Below, piece after piece: positions 1 through 9,000 of a DNA stretch of 64,000 bases. The stretch is from assembly GCA_917880885.1 (NCBI GenBank), contig OU862910.1:52629285-52693284 (forward strand). Reading direction: 5' to 3'. How positions within the stretch are numbered: position 1 is the stretch's first letter; each line of letters begins with the position of its first letter. The notes below the pieces were generated by a model. It had not been told where the DNA came from. It worked only from the letters and a program-made list of their open reading frames with translations, and searched no databases. Made by a program: the position numbers and the translations under genes. This stretch comes from Limnephilus marmoratus (taxonomy: Eukaryota > Arthropoda > Insecta > Trichoptera > Limnephilidae).

Positions 1-2
1 AA

Positions 3-68
3 TCAACAAAAACTCCCGAAGGGACGAGCCCTGGCATCGTTAATTTGTTTTGAAACAATTTTCGTTAT
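3..68 (-). CDS. vWA-like gene probable last exon
   Basis: After acceptor CTAATATTATTACAG (ending at 69) phase-0 translation gives ITKIVSKQINDARARPFGSF, one Cys and then TGA at 5-3. The stop falls two bases from the window edge. The splice site and phase fit exon 9, but 66 bases are too few to exclude chance. If it is wrong, the true 3' end lies left of the window. Confidence 0.5.
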   Translation of the reverse strand: MTKIVSKQINDARARPFGSFC

Positions 69-3000
69 CTGTAATAATATTAGGTCAACAAAATTATTTT
101 CAGCTCTAAACATCAATTCAACCATTGACTATGTATTGGCGGAAATACATAAACCTAATAAGCCCCTTTCAGAGCACTAATGGGATTTTGTATGAATGAG
201 TGCTTTTATTATTACTGTGATGATCCACGATTATGGTTTTCTTCTTCTTTCGTAAGATGGGGTGTTAGAAGGGGACATCTAGGTCTGCGAGCCAGTCTAG
301 GGCTTCAGGCGTTGCCCTGTGGACCTCATCAATCCCGTCGGGGAATGAATGGAGCGAGCATTCGTTGACCACGTGTTCGGTGGTCTGCACCGCACCGCAT
401 TCACACATTGCCGACTCTTTAAGGTCCCATCCATAGATGTCAGTCATGTGAGCACAACGGCTATGGGAGCACCTAATCCTATTGATGGCAGTCCAGAGTT
501 TGCGAGGCAATGAGAACCCAGGCTGTCTCTCTGTGGGTTCTTGAACGAGATGGGTTTTTTCTTTTCAACGTTTTTGACGTTGGCCGATTGCCACCTATCT
601 TCTGGGTTGAGAGGTGATCGAAGGAGTCTTTCTCAGAAGAGTTTTCGAGACTTTGTGCAAAGGTATTGCGCTTTTTTGCAGCGCCTTCTTGTATTCCTTC
701 AGTATTGCAATCTGTTGCCTGATATACGATATACGATTACGGTACCGTGACGGCATAAAAAAAACATAAAACGTACTTTCTTTATCCTAATAATGCTGCA
801 GCTCTTTCTTACACACCAAATAACAACAATTGAAAATGAGACAAACGGTGAACGTATATCTATATTCCATACTTTCAAAATTATCTTTACGGCTGGTAGT
901 ACCTATTGTAGGGGTCTAAGGAGACATCGCGGTGCGGTAAGAGAGATGCAAAAAAGTGATTACCTTTTTCCTTTTGAGGAAACAGACCTACGTACATTGT
1001 GTATCTCATCTTTTGAAAGAGCTGCAGCATTATTAGGATAAAGATCATACGTTTTATGCTTTTTTATATCGTCAGAATACCGTAATCGTGGGTCGTCATG
1101 GTAATATTAAAAGCGCTCAATAGCAGCCAAATCAAGGGCGAGGGCTTGCTTCGCATCTTGTATGAAAATTTTTTGAAATGATTTGTTTTCGTAAGTGGTA
1201 CAAAATGAATGCATTTTTTATACATCTTCCCTCTCACCCAGCGGCTATCAAATGTTCTCGAATAGCTCCGTCAAAGGCCTTTCTTTTAGGTTCATGCAGA
1301 AATATGACAGATACCATTTTGTTTTTTTTTTTTTACTTTTGTCTATGGTTCAATAATTAAAAAAAATGTACTAACCTGTACTTTGACGATGGGTACATAC
1401 ATCAAATTATTTGGATGTATTCTGTAGATAATTTTTTGTCCCACGTTAATATAATCTTCGTACTGTAATCGGACACTAGATGCCTTCCCACTTTGACATG
1501 GTATAGCAATTAGTCTTTTTGGTATTATCTTTGTTATGAAGTTCACTCGTATCATCTCAGCGACCTCGCTGACATTAGTATTTGAGGTCTCGATCAGCAT
1601 ATCAGAATGTTTGCGAGGGTGGACGGAAAGAGTTTTAAACCCAGCAGTGTCTGGGGTTAAGTACAAGAAGTAAACATCTGAAAAAGAGCTTCTCACTGTT
1701 TCCATGATCTTGACTGATCTGTCTAAGTCAGCTTGGGACCATCTTGTTGTAGGAGCAGCCAGAATAACTACATGAGGCAAAGCCGCTACTACATTGGATT
1801 CCTTTTCCGCTTCAGTTTTATTTTCTAAATGGGGTAAAAGTGATGTAAGAACTGCCGGCAAATTCAAACGATTAGGCCCTGAAAACAATAATTTTTGGAT
1901 ATTACGTATCGTTGGAGTAGGTACTACCTGGGTAATTGTTATTACTAAAACTTACATTCATCGGTAAAATTGGCAATGCTGTCAAATATTTGAAGGATAC
2001 TGTGTGAAGGTGGTGCTATCCATTCTCCAGAATGTCCATGCATCACACCTAAAGAGCTGCCATAACTTGAGACATCCAAGGTTTCTGACAAAATTCTGTA
2101 GAAGACATAAAAAAGCTTTATGTGAATTAACATAGGCAGAATAAAATGACTGTTCAAGAACTCCAGATTGTCTTAACTTGGTTGTTGAAGAAAAATATGT
2201 TAACTATAAAACATAATGTACGTAAATTATAAAACAAAGTTTGTGAAAAAAATGTTACTTACGCAACTAATTCCTCCGTTTGATATTTGGTCCAGGATCC
2301 ATCTGTAGCCAAAATAACATCCATTGGACAGGTGTCTCCTTTTACATCACATCCAGGAAGCTTGTCCAGCAGCGTAGCTGCAAGAGAAATTAATTTTATG
2401 GAAAAAGTTATTTCTGGTTTTTGAGAGATTGGATCATTTGTAGAAGTAGTACTGCTGAGTTTTATGTTGGTTTAATGAATATTTCCCAATATTAAACCAG
2501 CCTATCGTGGGGACTTGTAATAGATTATTATTTAATTGATTGTTATCTACAAACTGCATTGAGATGCCCATAAATGAAACACTTTCTATATATATAACAC
2601 CAAAAGACTCCTATCGCATAGCTCATTTGAAATGTTTATTTACAATGAGCATAATTTATAATGCGAAACTGGTATAATATGTAACCAAATCCCTAAGATA
2701 AATGAATTATGATGATGGTTACATATTTGTCAGAATCCCATCGATTTGTCCAAAGAGATTTCTGTTTGTCCAACAAATTTATTCAAATCCATATTTACAT
2801 TTAAAAAAGTAATAACAGGTTCTTTAAAATTATATTCAAATATAAAACCTCCTCAATTCATCTCATTTTCCAGTTCTAACAATGAAAAGAAGATTTTAAT
2901 TATTATCACTCACGCCAATAGTTTTCAAAAGCTTTCACCGCTGCATTAGAGATGTTCTGTATTTTGCTTGGAGTGATATAGACAGGGCTCAATCGGATCC

Positions 3001-6000
3001 ACAGAACGTTGACCATGTTTAGTGTTTGTTCATATATATCAGAGGCGGGGAAAAGTTTTGCCATATTTTGTTTTCTGTTGCACGCTCTTATTCCATGGTT
3101 CATAGGAACCCCATAGCTGGAATAGTACATCTCAATGATTTGTGACAAACGGATTCTGTCGAGCCTGGTTGTCCATTCCTGGAGATGATTTGCTATTATA
3201 AATCCTGCAAATAAATGAATATTTTTCAAAGAAATTCTCAGGAATCTTTGATACCATAAGAAACATGATATATGTACAAAAGTGTGCGTCCCGCTAAAAC
3301 TCAGAAACGAGTCATGGTACGATCAAGGGAGTCATATGATGTGGTAGCCCTCTATCCCCATCCTTGAAGAAGGTTCCCGTTTTTACCTGAAGGGCGATGC
3401 TTTTCAAGATGTAAGGGTTGGAAGTTTCGCCCTCTAGAAAATTCTGGAACAGTCCAGAACATTTGAGACTATTCGAGAGCATTCAACAACATTCCAGAAC
3501 ATCCCGGAAAATTCTGGAATGTTGTGAAATGTTCTGCAATAGGGAATCGGAAACATCATTGTGGACCATTCTAGAACACTCTTGAATGTTATGGAATGTT
3601 CTGGAACATTGTGGACTTTTTGTATGGGTGGGGCTACCCATGACTTTTTGAATGGGTGGGGTATATATAGCAAGATCTGTTGTGGGTTCGGACGTCAGTT
3701 CAATCTCATATCAACTCCCTGAGCATTGCAGGGCACGCCGCTAGTTTTATTATAAAGGCAAGTAAAGAGGAAAGATAGTGAACAAATCATTTTTCACAAA
3801 TTTGTTGGAAATTATTTTGGTTGGTTCATCGAAAGCACAACTTGAAATGTTATTCTTCTATTATATCTATTTTCTATCAGTCGTCCATTAATCACGGGGG
3901 GTATAATGAGATATCTGGGGAGGGGGTGGGTGTTAGTCTAAAACCTCACCACATATCACCAGGGGGGGGGGGGGGGGGGGAAGGGTTAAAAAGTTGCTAA
4001 AAAACATCACGTGATGTTTTTAAATAATAGGGGTCGTCCATTAATGGACAACCCCTATTGTGGTTTCTCGTTAGGGAACGTACCCATACTACGTGACCAA
4101 CTTTTTGCAATTTTTAACCCCCCCCCCCCCCCCCCCCCGGTGACCAAAATCCTAAGCAACCCGCCGCTCATTTGTATGGAGCGTGACATTTGGAAGACCC
4201 CCCCCCCCCCCCCCCTAAACGTGTCACGTCGTATGGGTACGTTCCCTTATATGTGTACGTGTGATAATTAATATTGTGAAATTGACCTGCTGACAAACTG
4301 CTTTGGCAGTTTAGCGGGTAGATACTTATAATGAAGAACAAAAAAAATAATACATATTTTTTTTTCTTCTTCAAACACAAACTTCAAAAACGGAAGACAA
4401 ACATTCCCGGGTTACGAATAACCTGACAATATTTGAAAATCTCCTACTACCACCACAGTAAGACGAAAATGTTGCTTGAGTCGTGATGGAGGACTTAGCC
4501 AGTCGAGGAATCGAACACGGAACACCTGGGTGGGACCCAAACGCGATGCTCACTCAACCACTGACCGGTCGTCAGTGGTTTACATAAAAACAAAAATCCG
4601 AGTGCGCAGTTCATTCGCGGTACAAGTGAATCCTTCAATAAACTGAAGTAGACAAGATGGGAACGCTACGAAGCGCCCCACAAAGAGGAGACCGATTATA
4701 ATATTATCTCATTCTCTCGTAGGCTAAATTCTACAGATGTATGTGGTTTTCTTTATTTAGTGTTGCTATTTTTCTTTTCATCTAGTTTCAAATCACAACA
4801 GTGCTAAAGAAGTTTTCGCTTCAAAAATTATTATTCAAATTGAATTATAATATTTTTTTGATAGTACCTAGTACCTACCTACTTGTTACCATAAAAAAAA
4901 AATGTTACCATCAATTCCCGCCAAGATCTCTGCGTCTGTGACTTCCCACTGGCCATGCTTGGACTGTAAGAGGTAGAATTCCCTGGGAATGAGGGAGTCA
5001 TTCCATTTTCCCCGTGATGCTAGTTTATACGCCTCGGGGTTGGAGAGTCCTAGGGGGCCCTGCCGGATGGCCAGCTCTGCTATGTCACCTAAGTAGGTAA
5101 ATAATATTACGTATTATTATAAAACACTTTGCATCACTTTATTTTTATAATTAAAAAAACCGTAGTGCTATGAAACCAATGACGTTACATACTATATTAG
5201 ACGAGGGGTAGAAATCTCAAAGTGGGAAGACAATCGCAAGACAATTGTACCGGTCTCGATATCTAGTACTTTAGTACTAAACTGCTACGCGTCGAGTAAG
5301 GTTGCGTCTTACCAGTACTTACCAGTAAGTAGATTGCATTTTAAAAAGTGTCAAAATGCCCTCCTGTGTGATGAGAAAATGTTTCAATTACACTGCAAAT
5401 AATAGTAAAGGCGAAGGAATAACACTTCATTTGTAAGTACACGCAAATTACTTAATATTATCGATTATTATAAATATTACAATAAATTTTCATGTTTCCC
5501 GCTCGCGGTTTTACACGTCATTACGAGACAGAGAACGTTGCATCAAAAAGTAACGAGCATAACAAAGACAACCTGCGAACAGTAGGTCGGTTCACACAGC
5601 GTCCCGCACAAGTTTTCTTCTATTGGGAAAGATGGGGTAAAACGTACACAGGGTAAATCGTTAATTAATTTAATTATGTTTGAATTGTCATAACTCATAA
5701 CGCTCGAACCGAGCTTCCTTGCTGACAATGACAAGACACTATAATTTAATATACGTAAACACGCTAGTTGTAGTTAAGCTCTATTAATAATTATAATTTA
5801 CGCTGTGACTTTATAAACGTAAAATGACAATTAATTCAACATAAATTTATTATGACTTATCAAATATGAATTTTAGGTTTCCCCGTGATCAACTACGACG
5901 ACAGAAATGGACCACTGTTGTTCGCATTCAAAGATGCGAAAATGATTGGACACCTTCGCTTTACAGCACAATATGTTCAGTTCATTTCAATAAAGACGAT

Positions 6001-9000
6001 TTACATACCACGGTCAAAGGAAAGCGTTTTATAATGTCGTTGATGAAAATTGTAAATAGATTTGTATACTCATTTGAACCTATGACCTGTACTGTATAAT
6101 AAAATATGTTTTTAACAATACTACTATAATAGTACCAATATTGTATTACTAATGATAACTCATATAATTATAATAAAAAATATTTGCCCGTGTGTCTTGT
6201 TTTACCCGCCTTTACTATTATTTTTACCTTTACCTTTACTTTTTTTACCCTGTGCGTAGTGTAACCGAGTGAGAGTATCTTGTTATCTCAGTCACACCCG
6301 TGATGTGAAAGCAGTATTCGGCAAAGAAATTAATACGCCGCCCGCTAATGTATCCGTGCCATTCATACATACACATTATTTGATTGTCTATCTTTATCAC
6401 ACAGGAATAAACTTTTGAATTGAGAAATTATTGAAAATCGCTGAAAACAAAAGAGTGTTCCTTACTTTCCACATTATATTGTGAGTATGTGAGACTATAA
6501 CGAGTCTATTTATTTTATATAACGTCATTGTATGAAACTAGTCTAATATCTTATAACTTAAAAATAGTTTTCAATTCAACACCTCTTTGAATTGAAAATT
6601 CATTAAAAGCTATGATTTTTTTTTAAGTAACCATAATCCGAACTCACGTAACCTAACCTAAACAATTTTTCAAATATTTTTTCATCACTTTTTACGACTT
6701 TTCAAAGAGGTGTTGAGTAGAGTTGATTCTGAGTTGTCCGGTCACTGCAAAAAATATGTTTAGATTTTATTTTATTGCAGGTGTTACACAGTATTAATAC
6801 ACATATTTCGCCATTTCTCCCATCGTTTCCGTAGTGTAGCGGTTATCACGTGTGCTTCACACGCACAAGGCCCCCGGTTCGATCCCGGGCGGAAACATCG
6901 AAACTTTTTTTTATTATTCTCAACGGTTAATTATTTATTTTAGTATTTCTACTTCTTTTTACCAGACAATGTTGCAGCAAGAATATTCGAAATGCTCTTT
7001 GTAGGGTTGCTGGATGACAACAATGTCTTTTGCAGATTGTTGAAAGTCTCGATGTCAAAATTTGGGTTCTCCTGAGACTCTGGCTCCAACATCAGAATAT
7101 CCTGAACTTTCACGTCCTGAGGCTCCAGGGCTGCGGAAATGGCCCCAATCAATGTGCCAGGTGAAATATCACCCCAGATCGTCTGAACAATCCCCCTTTC
7201 AATTGGGCACCGACTTGGTTTAGATGGAATTTTTGTCCTGTTGACTTCAGCTTTTACGAATCTAAAAAATGGTTGGTAAATTAACTTACTTCGAACTGGC
7301 CAAAAAAAAAAACTGAATAATTTCAAAATAACGCAGATAATATTGGTATAATTTTATTTATCATTATTTTTGTAAAAAATATTTTTATGGCAGTGATAGT
7401 GTTCCCCTATCGTCGCATATATAAAACATTAATAATATTAATTCAAGAAAAATATGAACCTTTGAAATTGTTTATCTGTGAAAATAGGACAATAGATGGC
7501 ATTAAAAATTGCGACAATTTGAAAAATTAATCACTATGAAATTGTCTATCTTTGAAAACAAGACAATAGATGGCATTAAAAAATTAATCAATATCATCTA
7601 TCGAACAAAATGTTTTTATCAAAATTGTAAACTTTCTTAATTAATAAATTCTTTTTTAAATTGGTCCATTTTATATGGCGAGACAGTAAAATAAGCAAAA
7701 CAACTCACGGAACGAACTGATATGTTGATTCATCATCGGGAAACTGTTTACCGATAACTAATGGACAAATTTTATGTTCATCTCCTCTCTCCCACTGATC
7801 TACAGTTGAGGAAATGAGAAAATGCAGCGTGCATAACTCTGTTTCACTCAAGCCTTCCTGAATATTGGCCAGATTATTGCCGGGAATCAACAAATCTAGC
7901 AGAAAACTGAACTTGGTGAATTGAAATCCAGAAGCTCTGTACGGAATAACATTTTCGGTTTCCTTGACATTTGGAGCCCTTTCGATACCATCTTTCCGCA
8001 AGCTAGAAAATACATGAAGCCAAAATCAGATGTTGGATGTTCGCTTTGTTCTTATTATGTTTCAAACTTTTACATTTACATGAGTATATTCAGTGAGAAT
8101 AGCGCCGTTTACACGCACACTTCGGAGCGATCGAGTCCCGCGCCACTTCAGGCCGCCGCACAGAAAAGTAAAGACCGATAGGTTTACAGCGTAGTTCACT
8201 GTGAGACTTTTCTGCGCGGCGGCCTGTAGTGGCGCGGGACTCGGTCGCTCCGAAGTGTGCGTGTAAACGGCGCTTATGAGTATACTTTTTACATTTATAT
8301 GAGTATATTCAAATGAAAACCACAAAGTGTGTTAGTGCTGGGTATTGGATATGTTTACTCATAAATATACCAAATCACCCACGTTTACTGTTCAAACAAA
8401 CAATTTTGTATTGTGCAAATTGGTAATTTTTCAAGAACTGTTTAGTTTCTTATCTACATGTTTAAAGTTTTGTATCAACATTTTTACTGTTTTGAAATTT
8501 GCGGTAATTTATTTCAAAGGATAAATATAGATATTGTGGCAACTTCAAATAGCTCTTAGTCCCAGCGAGAGATTAACATAACATCGTCATTCTAGTATTT
8601 CTGTATCTTTTGTTTTTGCATAAGTCGGAGAAGAGAGAGTCAGAGAAGAGGACGATCATACGAGCTCTCGCTGGGACTAGTATATGCAAAGTTACCGATT
8701 TGTACATCATCTGACAACGTTCGGTGCATCAGTGATGTGTGCGTACAAATGCTTACTATGTAAACCAACAAACCTGGTATTTAAATTTATTTATTACATA
8801 TAAACTTTAAGGAACAAATGGCACTGATCGCCTTGGCACCGGTATAGTACACGCCAAACGTTAATACTGACCTGATGTTGATACAGAAATCGTTACAATA
8901 GACAAATTTAAAGTCAGAAAAGCGGCATGCCTCCCGCCGACGCCTTTCTCTGTCGCACGTATGTTTTACGCATCTTTCTCTTTCGCTTACGGTCATTGTA

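Larger units (their letters stand above)
69..1375. other. intron 9 of the vWA-like gene
   Basis: About 1.3 kb. It holds a degraded non-LTR retrotransposon tail (265-540) and an inverted-repeat element (730-1093). The rest is AT-rich with no coding signal I can support. Confidence 0.6.
3285..3744 (+). mobile_element. Helitron-like element carrying a heat-shock promoter, copy 1
   Basis: About 460 bp, sharing its length and most of its sequence with 12185-12634. The left end resembles Helitron subterminal sequence (CGCTAAAACTCAGAAACGAG) and the right end is CTAG followed by T. It contains GAA/TTC arrays, a TATA box and an initiator, listed separately. No transposase is encoded, so it would be non-autonomous. 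It lies in intron 5 of the vWA-like gene, antisense to it. Confidence 0.65.

Noticed and set aside
4011..4271. Pro-rich frame through poly-C runs
   Set aside because: Translation of homopolymers inside a MITE.
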